25,980 bases of DNA from a virus. The stretch is from IMG/VR virus record IMGVR_UViG_3300044712_000025, positions 1 to 25,980 of that record; one strand, given 5' to 3'. Made by a program: the position numbers and the translations under genes. The notes beneath the pieces are model-generated. The model ran no database searches. It was not told the DNA's origin and worked only from the letters and a program-made list of their open reading frames with translations. Of this stretch, positions 1 through 7,754 are shown in pieces; positions within the stretch are counted from its first letter, which is position 1, and the number at the start of each line of letters is the position of its first letter.

Positions 1-123
1 AATAATAGGAGCGATTGCTTGTTGAGATGCATATTGATACGCTTGAGAATCAGACAATTGCTTATCTGATTTTACTATGTAAGAGTTCCCATCAATTGTT
101 ACTTTATATTCAAATCCAGACAT
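1..123 (-). CDS. Partial phage protein, N-terminus only (runs off left edge)
   Basis: Only the first 41 codons lie in the window. The ATG at 121-123 shares one base with the TAA of the upstream gene (TAATG junction). The visible residues begin MSGFEYKVTIDGNSYIVKS, followed by a Gln/Ser/Ala-rich stretch. A short opening beta-like segment of this style is common at the start of large phage virion proteins, and the gene follows three candidate ejection proteins. A large internal virion or ejection protein is therefore a reasonable guess, but the function cannot be read from this fragment. Coding on the minus strand is clear from the open frame and the coupled start. Confidence 0.7.
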   Translation of the reverse strand, partial: MSGFEYKVTIDGNSYIVKSDKQLSDSQAYQYASQQAIAPII

Positions 124-1250
124 TATTTTGTCCTTTCAACTGTAACATTAGGTGGCAATCCAACATCCTCTGGAGCAGCACGACCAGCCTTAATATTTGC
201 AGATTTTAATAAGGCATTTAGTCTATCGCTCTTATCTTTAATTGCTGCTGGTTTATCTCCCAATTGTGGGAAGTATGATTTACTATAGTTTTGCAATTGC
301 TCACGAGTATATGCTGCACCTGTACCCAATGTTAATGCAGCATCAAGAATTTCTAATTGAGCATTTTCAATTTGTTGACGATCTGCTGGATTTGTTAAGT
401 TTTTAAGGTAATCAGATCCAGTAATAAATTTAACAGCTTCTGCACCAATTTTAGGTGCTGCTGCGTTAGGATTTTTAGTAATAACTTGATTTAATTGTTT
501 TAATCCAGTTTGCAACCTAGATGTCAAGAATCCAGCAGTACGTTCTGATTCGCTTGGCATATTAACAGTAAGTGTATTTGGTGGTGCAAATTGAGTTTCT
601 TTAACAATTGCATTATCAATGTCACGAAGTCTAGGATCATTAGGATTTGCTTTCGCAATATTTGCTCTGTATTCTTGTAGTTTTTGTAATGGTGTAGCAG
701 CTCCTTCTTTTGAGAAAGTTCCTTCAGCTAAAGATAATTTACCATTTTCATCTAATTGAACTACTGCACCAGCAGGAATATTATATCCAGAAGCACGAAG
801 TTGCTCAATTTCAGTAGGCTGTAAAATTTTAGCTGTTGGTTTTGCAGCTTTGGCCTTATTGGCAACCCATTGTTCTGGAGCTAATTTAGCATAAAGTTTT
901 TCATTAGGATCTTGAATCTTTTCAATTTCAGCTTGAACTTGTTTTTGTTGCTCAATTTTACGTTGAGCTTCAGCCATCTGTTGTGCTTTTAAATAATCTT
1001 GTGTAGCTGTATCATATACACCTTGCGCTCCTTGCACTCCAGCTTGAGCAGCGCCAGCTAAGATACGACCTAATCCTAAGTTTTGATTCTTAGGCATTGC
1101 AGCATAACCAATTAATGCGTTGACAAGGCCAGTACCAATTGATCTCTTACGCAAATCTTCTGTTGCGTTAGCGCCAAGTAAACCTTCCATGTAAGAAGGC
1201 GGTGTAGTACCTAAAGCACTACCTAATAAATCTAATAATCCGTTTGCCAT
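123..1250 (-). CDS. Candidate DNA-ejection / internal virion protein
   Basis: 375 residues, start ATG preceded by AAGGAAATAAA. The first 80 residues are Gly/Ala/Leu-rich. Residues about 80-120 form a Gln/Glu/Lys-rich segment likely to be helical or coiled coil. The C-terminal third contains LGTGAAYTREQLQNY followed by YFPQLGDKPAAIKDK, a motif I recognise from many podovirus virion-associated proteins, often called DNA transfer or ejection proteins. It lies at the end of the virion module next to a Gly-rich membrane-active-looking protein, as P22 and T7 ejection genes do. The role is inferred from the motif and position; no enzyme motif is visible. Confidence 0.6.
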   Translation of the reverse strand: MANGLLDLLGSALGTTPPSYMEGLLGANATEDLRKRSIGTGLVNALIGYAAMPKNQNLGLGRILAGAAQAGVQGAQGVYDTATQDYLKAQQMAEAQRKIEQQKQVQAEIEKIQDPNEKLYAKLAPEQWVANKAKAAKPTAKILQPTEIEQLRASGYNIPAGAVVQLDENGKLSLAEGTFSKEGAATPLQKLQEYRANIAKANPNDPRLRDIDNAIVKETQFAPPNTLTVNMPSESERTAGFLTSRLQTGLKQLNQVITKNPNAAAPKIGAEAVKFITGSDYLKNLTNPADRQQIENAQLEILDAALTLGTGAAYTREQLQNYSKSYFPQLGDKPAAIKDKSDRLNALLKSANIKAGRAAPEDVGLPPNVTVERTK

Positions 1251-1259
1251 TTTATTTCC

Positions 1260-1889
1260 TTACAATAAAGATATGCGTTTACGTTCTTTTGGCTTTGCAC
1301 TTGCAATTAATCCCATTACATCAGTACCTTGTGGAGCTTGTCCTCTTGATACACCACCAGCAGGAGCTTGAACCATTCTAGGTTGCTGATTAAATCTATC
1401 ATAAATATTTGCAGCACCAGAAAGATTTTGTACGTTTGCGTATGGTTTTATTTTCTCCCACATAGTTGGTGATGCAGCCATAATGTCTGTACCAGCACCT
1501 GTAGCATACTGACCAAGATTTGTAATTCCAGCTCCACCTTGAGCAGCAGATGCTGGAACAAAATCAAATAAATTTTCTCCAACATTAGCTAACTGAACAC
1601 CAGTACCAGTAGCTCCACCAATTCCAGTACCAGCGCCAACACCAGATGCAAGATTTGAACCTTGAAGTACAGTTGGCAATGAGTTAGATGCAGCAACATC
1701 TCCAAGAGTTACTCCAACTGTAGGAGAAGCAGAAGCAGCACCGCCACCCCATGCGCCAGCAGCAGCACCGCCACCGCCAACAGCAGCCCCAAGAGCTGCA
1801 GTCTTTAATGGATTTTTGCCAGTTACTAGGCCACCTAGTGCGCCAACACCAGCACCTATTAACATAGGTGTTACGATAGGATCACTCAT
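1260..1889 (-). CDS. Gly/Ala-rich virion protein with glycine-zipper segment
   Basis: 209 residues, start ATG with AGGGAG upstream. Residues about 8-55 are a Gly/Ala repeat (GAGVGALGGLVTG, AALGAAVGGGGAAAGAWGGG) that resembles a glycine-zipper membrane segment. The middle is low-complexity Gly/Ala/Thr/Ser, and the C-terminus is short and basic (KPKERKRISLL). Podovirus genomes often have such a protein among the DNA-ejection genes, where it is thought to insert into or cross the host envelope. I infer that role from composition and neighbours. No catalytic motif is seen, and the composition makes homology searches unreliable. Confidence 0.55.
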   Translation of the reverse strand: MSDPIVTPMLIGAGVGALGGLVTGKNPLKTAALGAAVGGGGAAAGAWGGGAASASPTVGVTLGDVAASNSLPTVLQGSNLASGVGAGTGIGGATGTGVQLANVGENLFDFVPASAAQGGAGITNLGQYATGAGTDIMAASPTMWEKIKPYANVQNLSGAANIYDRFNQQPRMVQAPAGGVSRGQAPQGTDVMGLIASAKPKERKRISLL

Positions 1890-1890
1890 A

Positions 1891-3015
1891 CTAAGCTCCC
1901 TTTACCTTACCTACAACAAAACAGATAGGCTCAATGATTGCACGATAGATTTTACCTAGTGTGTCACGCTTACCATGTTTTTGTTTCCAGATGTCTGCAG
2001 TACGATGGCGAGCAATATGCTCAAGTGCTGTACGAACTGCTTTGCGTAACCAAGTTTGTTTCTTAGCATAAGCAAAGAAAATAATTGGCATGAATAGTGT
2101 GTGATAACCTTTTTCGTATGCTGGATGTAAGTTAGCTGATTGTGATAGCCATACTTTTTGACGGAAAGAACCGAATCCATATACATGATTCATTGCGGTA
2201 CATACAATCTTACCACCACTTGATGATGTAGTTTGTGAAACGCTTCCTTGAGGAGCGCCATAAACACTTGATAAGAATGTCTGTAGTTTAGCATAAGGTT
2301 TGTTTTGTTCAAAGTTAAATCTATCAATATCAGCTTGAAGCGCTTGTTGTTGATAGTCCTCTGTACCTTGACCAACTTTAAGTAATTGATTGATGTCTGC
2401 ATAATCAGCAGCAGCCAGTTGTGGTGCGCCAGCAGCAGCAGCTTCTTGACGGCCTCGCTCTGTAGCATAGTTTTGGTATGCAAGTTCACCGTACTTATTA
2501 GCCAATGTGTTAGCCATAGTAGTAGCAGCACGATTTTGCAAGTCAGCAGATACGCCAGAGCCATAACGACCAGCTTGTGATGCGCCTGATTGAGCCTGTT
2601 TAATTGCATCAAAGTATGATTGCTGTGCAGCTTGTGATGCACCACCAAGAGCTTGATTGAAATATGGATTTGAATTTAGGTATTTACCGCTAATTACATC
2701 TTGTTGCTGACCTTGAGCTGCAGGAAGTAAAGGATTGCCAGCCATTGCACGATTAGTAGCAGCCTGTAATGCTTGCTGTGTTTGTTGTGATGGACTTACA
2801 TATGTTTGACCACCATAGTATTCTGGTGTAGATGTTTGGTATAGCTTTTGAGCTTCCGTTAGGCCGTATTGAACATATGGTTTCAATAAAGGATCAATAC
2901 CTTGCTGAGTAGTAGACTTTTGACCACCGCCACCACCGCCACCTTCAAGTGTCATACGTTTACCTACTGGTGAAAATGCCTTTTCTGGCAGCATATCTAA
3001 ATGGTTGTATCTCAT
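1891..3015 (-). CDS. Podovirus virion protein with conserved C-terminal YGFGSFR domain
   Basis: 374 residues, start ATG with AGGAG upstream. There are two parts. Residues 1-270 are low complexity: a poly-Gly run near 25-31, then Gln/Ala/Tyr-rich repeats that look helical. The C-terminal part, about 270-374, is a compact basic domain with CTAMNHVYGFGSFR, HPAYEKGYHTLFMP, EHIARHRTADIWK and GKIYRAIIEPICFVVGK. I have seen this domain at the end of podovirus tail or ejection-region proteins, with no established function that I know of. It ends one base before the next gene. A virion role is likely from context. Confidence 0.6.
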   Translation of the reverse strand: MRYNHLDMLPEKAFSPVGKRMTLEGGGGGGGQKSTTQQGIDPLLKPYVQYGLTEAQKLYQTSTPEYYGGQTYVSPSQQTQQALQAATNRAMAGNPLLPAAQGQQQDVISGKYLNSNPYFNQALGGASQAAQQSYFDAIKQAQSGASQAGRYGSGVSADLQNRAATTMANTLANKYGELAYQNYATERGRQEAAAAGAPQLAAADYADINQLLKVGQGTEDYQQQALQADIDRFNFEQNKPYAKLQTFLSSVYGAPQGSVSQTTSSSGGKIVCTAMNHVYGFGSFRQKVWLSQSANLHPAYEKGYHTLFMPIIFFAYAKKQTWLRKAVRTALEHIARHRTADIWKQKHGKRDTLGKIYRAIIEPICFVVGKVKGA

Positions 3016-3024
3016 GTATTGCTC

Positions 3025-3408
3025 CTAAATATCCAATTCCCAAATTCTTGGTCTGTATCCTAATTCCCTTGCCTTAACTTCCCATCCCTTGCGAACTGAA
3101 GAGAATGTAAGTTTAGTGCAGTTACCTTGCTTTGCTATATTTTTGGCAGCTTCAAGTCCTTTAGCTAAGTCATCAGGATTGCTTGAATCTAACCACGCTG
3201 CCCATATATGCATCTCAGTACCATTGGGCTGTAACACCATAAAACCATTTTCGCATACCCATAACATTGATCTCTGCTCAAAGCAGTCACAATATATATC
3301 TTCTGGTAACCATGCTGAATGGCCTTTTGATCTTACTTTTTCTAAACCTTCACGAACCCATGACCAATTTTGTCTTAGCTCTAAAGGTGGTATGTATTTA
3401 AAATCCAT
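3025..3408 (-). CDS. Small phage protein, possible GNAT-like fold (T7 gp13-like position)
   Basis: 127 residues, starting at a TAATG junction with the upstream gene. It opens MDFKYIPPLELRQNWSWV, has IPEDIY-like LPEDIYCDCF near residue 55, a central hydrophobic strand (MLWVCENGFMVLQ), and ends LTFSSVRKGWEVKARELGYRP. Strand, amphipathic helix, strand, then a 'GW...A.ELGY.P' tail is a pattern of GNAT-like phage proteins found beside tail and ejection genes; T7 gp13 occupies a similar place. I see no clear acetyl-CoA-binding loop, so an assembly role without enzymatic activity is as likely. Family assignment is tentative. Confidence 0.5.
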   Translation of the reverse strand: MDFKYIPPLELRQNWSWVREGLEKVRSKGHSAWLPEDIYCDCFEQRSMLWVCENGFMVLQPNGTEMHIWAAWLDSSNPDDLAKGLEAAKNIAKQGNCTKLTFSSVRKGWEVKARELGYRPRIWELDI

Positions 3409-4205
3409 TATCCAACTACAATATATTTATAAGTTAGTCCATATGTAGAATTTGCATGATGCGTTATTGTTGCCTGACCTTTTCCATATGAACTTACATA
3501 CGGAACTACAAAAATGTTAGCTGTAAATCCATCAGATGAAACATAATTCATTGTTGCAATTGTTGATGGAGTTGATGGCCGTGTAGGACTTGTTCTTGTT
3601 GGCTTGGCATCAATAGTCACTAATGTATTTGTTGTAGACCACATGATTTGAATGTAATCATCTTTAGCAAGGTCTATAAAATAATTCATTGCTGCAACAA
3701 CGTGATATGGATCAGTAGCATTCTTTCTTGGCGCTAAACCAAAATCAGTATTAGATTTAGGTATATCTGTACCATTTTTTCTAAACCAGATACTTACATC
3801 CTCTGTAGAGTTAGCCATATTTGCAAGTTGAAAACTAAACTGCAAATTATAAAGACCAGAATAATCAACTTTTAGCTGAGAGCCACTTACCACAGATATT
3901 CCATTAGAATAGTCAGTAGTATTAAATGTAATAGGATACGCAGTTGTTGTATTTGCTGCTGACTGATCTGTATCATCTTGCCAAGCGCCATAAGGTAAAG
4001 CAATATTACTTGCTGCAGCACTATTGGGCGTTAGTAATATGACAGAATCATAGCCAATACGTTCGTCATAGATAGTTGTAGTTGTTGCGCCACCAGTTGC
4101 TAATGTAATTGATCCAGTATTATTTGTCTTACCATTCATGGCATTATTAACAACCTCTGATATTTCACGAGGAGAACTGCCAGAAGGATTAAGAATACGA
4201 AACAT
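3408..4205 (-). CDS. Tail/appendage protein: conserved N-terminal module plus jelly-roll-like C-terminus
   Basis: 265 residues; both ends are TAATG junctions with neighbours. Residues about 10-65 carry PREISEVVNNAMNGKTNNTG and YDERIGYDSVILLTPNSAA, a module I recognise from many podovirus proteins located next to the tail nozzle. From about 90 the sequence is beta-rich (ISVVSGSQLKVDYSGLYNLQ, then VSIWFRKNGTDIP and DYIQIMWSTTN), which is the pattern of C1q/TNF-like jelly rolls seen in phage fibres and head decorations. Its likely role is a virion surface appendage. The fold assignment is inferred from sequence pattern only. Confidence 0.55.
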   Translation of the reverse strand: MFRILNPSGSSPREISEVVNNAMNGKTNNTGSITLATGGATTTTIYDERIGYDSVILLTPNSAAASNIALPYGAWQDDTDQSAANTTTAYPITFNTTDYSNGISVVSGSQLKVDYSGLYNLQFSFQLANMANSTEDVSIWFRKNGTDIPKSNTDFGLAPRKNATDPYHVVAAMNYFIDLAKDDYIQIMWSTTNTLVTIDAKPTRTSPTRPSTPSTIATMNYVSSDGFTANIFVVPYVSSYGKGQATITHHANSTYGLTYKYIVVG

Positions 4206-5635
4206 TAACGAGTACCTTGATTAGTTATTTCAATGTCAACACCAATGATATTTGACCATCTAGCGCCAGTTGGCTTAATAGATAACTTATGATATTTACC
4301 TGCACTACGCAATGATACACGATTTTCACTATCTGCGCTAATATATGTACCAAAATCAACAACTTGGTTTAATCTTACTTCAGATGCAATGGCTACGTCT
4401 GCAGAACCATTATCTACAATAGGTCTAGCAAGAGTAACTACTGACGGCATCTCACTTCCAATTTCACCTGTATCAAGTTGTGCTGCAGAAGGCTGACCAG
4501 TAAATGTAACAATTCTTGTATTGCGAGCGCCAGCAAATAAGAATTTACCACCAGAGAATAAGCGACTATCAAAAGATGTCGTAATGGTATCCATATTTCC
4601 GTATAGATCCATGCCCTCTAATGTAGTTCCAGCAGTTGCTGAAGATGCAACGTAATTAACGTCAGTAGATCCATAAGACCACTTCTGTACCTGCCAGTTA
4701 TAAATTAATAGTAAACGATTAGCAAAGTTATCTAAGAAGTTCCACACGACTATCTTACGGAAAGGATCAACTGTAGCTGACATCGTATCTAGTTTAGATG
4801 GGTTAGCATTAGCAAAGAACCAACGATCTACTTTTTCATTTCCAATTGGCGTAACAGTTGTGCCATCGCATGAGTAAAAACCTTCTTCACCTAAGAAGAA
4901 AGTTTGATTTCCATACTTAGCAATTGAGTTTCCTTCAACGCAACCTAAGCCACGAGCAATCGTGTCAAATTGGAAAAATAATGGACTGCCAATATATGAC
5001 ATACGAACTACTGCACGTTCTAGCAAGATTAAACCTGTTTCACCACCTGTAATACCTGTAATGTTACCGCCATCTGGGATAATTTGATAATCAGATTGTG
5101 ATGCAGAGCCAGCAGTCCAGTTTGTTTCATCATTGATGTTTGACCATTGAACCTTATTAGCATTAGTTCCAGAGTCTAGGTTAGCAGCAACAACAAAATC
5201 ACGAACAACAGTTACATATTTTGCAATAGGAGCAGCAGCAGCTAAATCACCAAATAAAGTGCTTGATCCTAAGGTAAACCCTTGAAGTTTATCTCTATCG
5301 TTTGCAGCAATAACTGTATCTCCAAATTGCACAAACTTCCATCTTTCTACGTTTGTGTAGTTGCCAGATTTTGATACATTATTCATTGCTAGAGTAGAAC
5401 CATCGAGCCTAAATAGCTTTGTTGCTCCGCCAGCAAATACGTTTGTAGTAGCACTAAAACGACCAGCAAATACATTATTAAGATTTTCACTTGCAGCGTT
5501 TGAGTAATTTTCAGCCAATGGGAATGGAGTAAATCCTACAGCAGCAGGAACTACATTTTTAGCTACAGAAAGATTCTCAACAATACTAGGTTGATCTGGT
5601 GTCCATTCTGTAAATGTTATACGTTGAGTTGCCAT
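4205..5635 (-). CDS. Tail nozzle / packaged-DNA stabilisation protein (P22 gp10-like)
   Basis: 476 residues, close to the length of P22 gp10 (about 472). Start ATG with AAGGAAC upstream. The N-terminus has SVAKNVVPAAVGFTPFP, typical of the first strand of these proteins, and the body is a series of beta repeats such as LFRLDGST, VQFGDTVIAANDRDKLQGF, AKYVTVVRDFVVAAN, VQWSNINDETNWT and FFLGEEGFYSCDGTTVTPIG. This is the blade pattern of the beta-propeller nozzle that closes the short tail (P22 gp10, T7 gp12). It sits between fibre and ejection genes, as expected. The family link is by recognition, not alignment. Confidence 0.7.
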   Translation of the reverse strand: MATQRITFTEWTPDQPSIVENLSVAKNVVPAAVGFTPFPLAENYSNAASENLNNVFAGRFSATTNVFAGGATKLFRLDGSTLAMNNVSKSGNYTNVERWKFVQFGDTVIAANDRDKLQGFTLGSSTLFGDLAAAAPIAKYVTVVRDFVVAANLDSGTNANKVQWSNINDETNWTAGSASQSDYQIIPDGGNITGITGGETGLILLERAVVRMSYIGSPLFFQFDTIARGLGCVEGNSIAKYGNQTFFLGEEGFYSCDGTTVTPIGNEKVDRWFFANANPSKLDTMSATVDPFRKIVVWNFLDNFANRLLLIYNWQVQKWSYGSTDVNYVASSATAGTTLEGMDLYGNMDTITTSFDSRLFSGGKFLFAGARNTRIVTFTGQPSAAQLDTGEIGSEMPSVVTLARPIVDNGSADVAIASEVRLNQVVDFGTYISADSENRVSLRSAGKYHKLSIKPTGARWSNIIGVDIEITNQGTR

Positions 5636-5643
5636 TGTGTTCC

Positions 5644-6300
5644 TTAGTATGTAATTATTACTACACCGCCATTGCCAGTACCACCTGTACCTTGTGGTTG
5701 AGCGCCAGAAGCGCCACGACCACCACCGCCACCACCACCTGCACCGTAACCAGTACCAGAAGAACCGTTGCCAGTTCCAAATCCAGCAGCACCACCAGTT
5801 GAGTATGATGGAGTGTATCCACCAACTCCACCATATACGTTTCCAGCATCGCCACTTAAAAATTGTCCATCAGATCCAGCAACACCATCTGGAGAGCCAG
5901 CAAATCCACCTAAGTAGTTATGTGTTGGTATTCCACTACTTCTACCGCCACCGCCACCTGTTGATGTAACGCTACCAAAGGTTGTATCACCGCCAGCATT
6001 ACCAGTAGCAGAGTTACCACCACCTGTACCACCTGTGCCAATTGAATATGAGATAGTTTGGTATGGGGCAACTGATATTGTTGTAGTTGTTATACCGCCA
6101 CCGCCACCACCACCACCACCAGATGTATATGGATCTCCTTCAGAACCACCTGCTCCACCACCGCCAGCGCCAATAACTACTAAACTTAAAGAGTAAATGC
6201 CAGATGGAACTGTAAAAGTACCAGAACCTGATGTAATCGTTTGAGTTCCTGACTCACCACGACCTGATGATGCAATTAATCCTTGAATAATTCCACTCAT
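5644..6300 (-). CDS. Glycine-rich tail-fibre / adhesin-like protein
   Basis: The frame is open upstream to 6330, but the ATG at 6298-6300 forms a TAATG junction with the upstream fibre gene, so the protein is probably 218 residues (MSGIIQGLIASS...). One glycine-rich domain fills nearly the whole length: it begins YSLSLVVIGAGGGGAGG, has long poly-Gly runs, a central FGSVTSTGGGGG signature, and ends GNGGVVIITY. The same signatures occur twice in the gene at 8111-9769. Gly-rich domains of this kind are common at the tips of phage fibres, where they are thought to bind receptors. Its place among fibre genes fits. Confidence 0.75.
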   Translation of the reverse strand: MSGIIQGLIASSGRGESGTQTITSGSGTFTVPSGIYSLSLVVIGAGGGGAGGSEGDPYTSGGGGGGGGGITTTTISVAPYQTISYSIGTGGTGGGNSATGNAGGDTTFGSVTSTGGGGGRSSGIPTHNYLGGFAGSPDGVAGSDGQFLSGDAGNVYGGVGGYTPSYSTGGAAGFGTGNGSSGTGYGAGGGGGGGRGASGAQPQGTGGTGNGGVVIITY

Positions 6301-6977
6301 TATGCCAACCCTACACCAGAGATAAACCAAGTATCTGTAGCTACTTTAATTAGTGTAGCCATACCTTTTGCATTTAATGTACGATTTCCTGTTAAGCTAG
6401 TTCCAGCAAAAAATACAGTTAAGGATGTTGTGCTGATTGTTAATGCACCTGATCCATTATTAATTAATGTAACAGCAGAACCTACAGGCAACGCTACTGC
6501 TGCGTTTGTAGGAATTGTAATGGTTGCTGTACTTCCTGTAGCATAAACGTGCTTTCCATTATCTGTTAATGTTAATGTATAGCTACCTGATTGTGTATTT
6601 TGTGGAATACTTCTATAGCCCAATAATATTCCATCAATAGTAGAATTTCCTGTCATTGTAGCAGAATCAGTATTCTGAGCAGACATTGTTCCTAATGTTC
6701 CAGTAATTGATTTAACGTATGCAGTAGTAGCAAACTTTGTTGAGTTATCAGACGTTAATGGAGTCACGCCAGTTGCTGTACCAACAACAACAAGATCACC
6801 ACCTACAGTAAATGAATCAGCATCAGTACCAGTTTGCTGGTCTTTAATCTGTGCCATCATCTCACGAATAGCATTATTGATGCCCGAAGGAGCGCAACCC
6901 TCAGCAATGTCGATTCCGCCAACGTCTGTGTTATTGGCTGGAACTGCTGACCATTCCGAAATTTTATTCTTTGCCAT
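6300..6977 (-). CDS. Tail fibre protein with conserved N-terminal attachment module
   Basis: 225 residues, start ATG with ACAAGGATAAATC upstream. The N-terminus has SEWSAVPANNTDVGGIDIAE and GINNAIREMMAQIKD, a well-known phage tail-fibre N-terminal module thought to attach the fibre to the virion. The middle has DNSTKFATTAYVKS, another frequent fibre motif. The C-terminal half is beta-rich (ATITIPTNAAVALPVGSAVT, then NRTLNAKGMATLIKV) as in trimeric fibre tips. It is translationally coupled to the Gly-rich protein that follows, so the two may act in one adsorption structure. Confidence 0.8.
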   Translation of the reverse strand: MAKNKISEWSAVPANNTDVGGIDIAEGCAPSGINNAIREMMAQIKDQQTGTDADSFTVGGDLVVVGTATGVTPLTSDNSTKFATTAYVKSITGTLGTMSAQNTDSATMTGNSTIDGILLGYRSIPQNTQSGSYTLTLTDNGKHVYATGSTATITIPTNAAVALPVGSAVTLINNGSGALTISTTSLTVFFAGTSLTGNRTLNAKGMATLIKVATDTWFISGVGLA

Positions 6978-6980
6978 GAT

Positions 6981-7754
6981 TTATCCTTGTCTATACCATT
7001 CGTTATTATTTACTGATACGTCAACCCAAGTATTTGTGTTCACGCTTACGTCTGACCATGTATTTGCGTTTACCGCAACTTGAGTCCATGTGTTTGCGTT
7101 TACCGCAACATCTGACCATGTATTTGTATCTACAGGAACTGGTGTCCAATTATGACCTAAATTAGTTCCATTAGCTATAACTGAAGCCATTCCAGTTACT
7201 GATCCATATCCACCCCAGATTGCATTAGGATCTGCTGTTACATAGGCATAACCATTAACTTGAGCCTCGCCTGAATACTCAACACCGCCTAGAGCTGTTA
7301 CGCTTGCATATCCATCTACAGTACCGCTAGATGTTCTTACTCGAATTGCATCTGCTGTTGTAGTTGCTGTGCCTGTTACTGTACCAATGACATAGAATAT
7401 ACGATGCCCATTAGCACTAAATGATGCAAAGCCTGTTACTGCACCTAAAGTTGTACGAACTCGTGTAGCATTTGTTGTAACGCTTGCCAAGCCATCAATT
7501 TGACCTGAGCTAGTCATTACCCTTATTGCATCTGCAACAACGCTTCCTACACCGTTTATAGCAGCAGAATCAGTACGAATTAGATAGGCAATAGACTCAA
7601 CTTGAGCATTACCAGTAATAAAAGCACTATCAGTGCGAATTGCATATGCTGAACCTGTGAAGGTAGCATCACCTGTAATCTGAGCAGATGCTAGTAGAAC
7701 CTGACTAGCAAGTGAGCTGAATGGTACTTGTGAAAATGCTGCTATACCAAACAT
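6981..7754 (-). CDS. Repeat-built tail protein (nine 20-residue and five 10-residue repeats)
   Basis: 257 residues starting at a TAATG junction. The N-terminus MFGIAAFSQVPFSSLA is a leader I recognise from many phage tail proteins. Residues 20-199 divide exactly into nine 20-residue units with the pattern R-x4-a-[IV]-[TDN]-G-x-a-[ST]-V-x-A-x-A-x-R-[VI]. Residues 203-252 divide into five 10-residue units beginning with Trp, pattern W-x-x-V-x-V-N-x-N-T. The fixed 20-residue period suggests a beta-solenoid shaft; that is inference. It is a probable appendage or fibre shaft given its neighbours. No catalytic residues were recognised. Confidence 0.7.
   Translation of the reverse strand: MFGIAAFSQVPFSSLASQVLLASAQITGDATFTGSAYAIRTDSAFITGNAQVESIAYLIRTDSAAINGVGSVVADAIRVMTSSGQIDGLASVTTNATRVRTTLGAVTGFASFSANGHRIFYVIGTVTGTATTTADAIRVRTSSGTVDGYASVTALGGVEYSGEAQVNGYAYVTADPNAIWGGYGSVTGMASVIANGTNLGHNWTPVPVDTNTWSDVAVNANTWTQVAVNANTWSDVSVNTNTWVDVSVNNNEWYRQG
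6999..7148 (-). repeat. Tandem 30-bp coding repeat, five copies
   Basis: Five consecutive 30-base units encode the 10-residue C-terminal repeats of the tail protein at 6981-7754. The best-conserved copies share GCGTTTACCGCAAC (plus strand) at about 7067-7080 and 7097-7110, and TCTGACCATGTATTTG recurs at about 7051 and 7111. There are no spacers and the reading frame runs through, so this is a coding tandem repeat and not a CRISPR array. Confidence 0.85.
7158..7697 (-). repeat. Degenerate 60-bp coding repeat, nine units
   Basis: Nine consecutive 60-base units encode the 20-residue repeats of the same tail protein. The period is exact at protein level with no insertions, but the DNA has diverged. 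Examples of matching segments are RTDSAFITGNA, RTDSAAINGVG, MTSSGQIDGLA and RTSSGTVDGYA. The spacing was read directly from the translation. Confidence 0.8.

Noticed and set aside
2190-2648. 152-codon minus-strand ORF inside the gene at 1891-3015
   Set aside because: It is a shifted frame of a Gln/Ala-rich coding region, giving Leu/His-rich text; the main frame has a good ribosome site and recognisable C-terminal motifs.
3089-3448. Plus-strand 119-codon ORF opposite the GNAT-like gene
   Set aside because: Antisense shadow; the minus-strand frame has coupled junctions on both sides and family-like motifs.
6999-7148. CRISPR array
   Set aside because: The 30-base repeats are directly joined without spacers and lie in frame within a tail gene.
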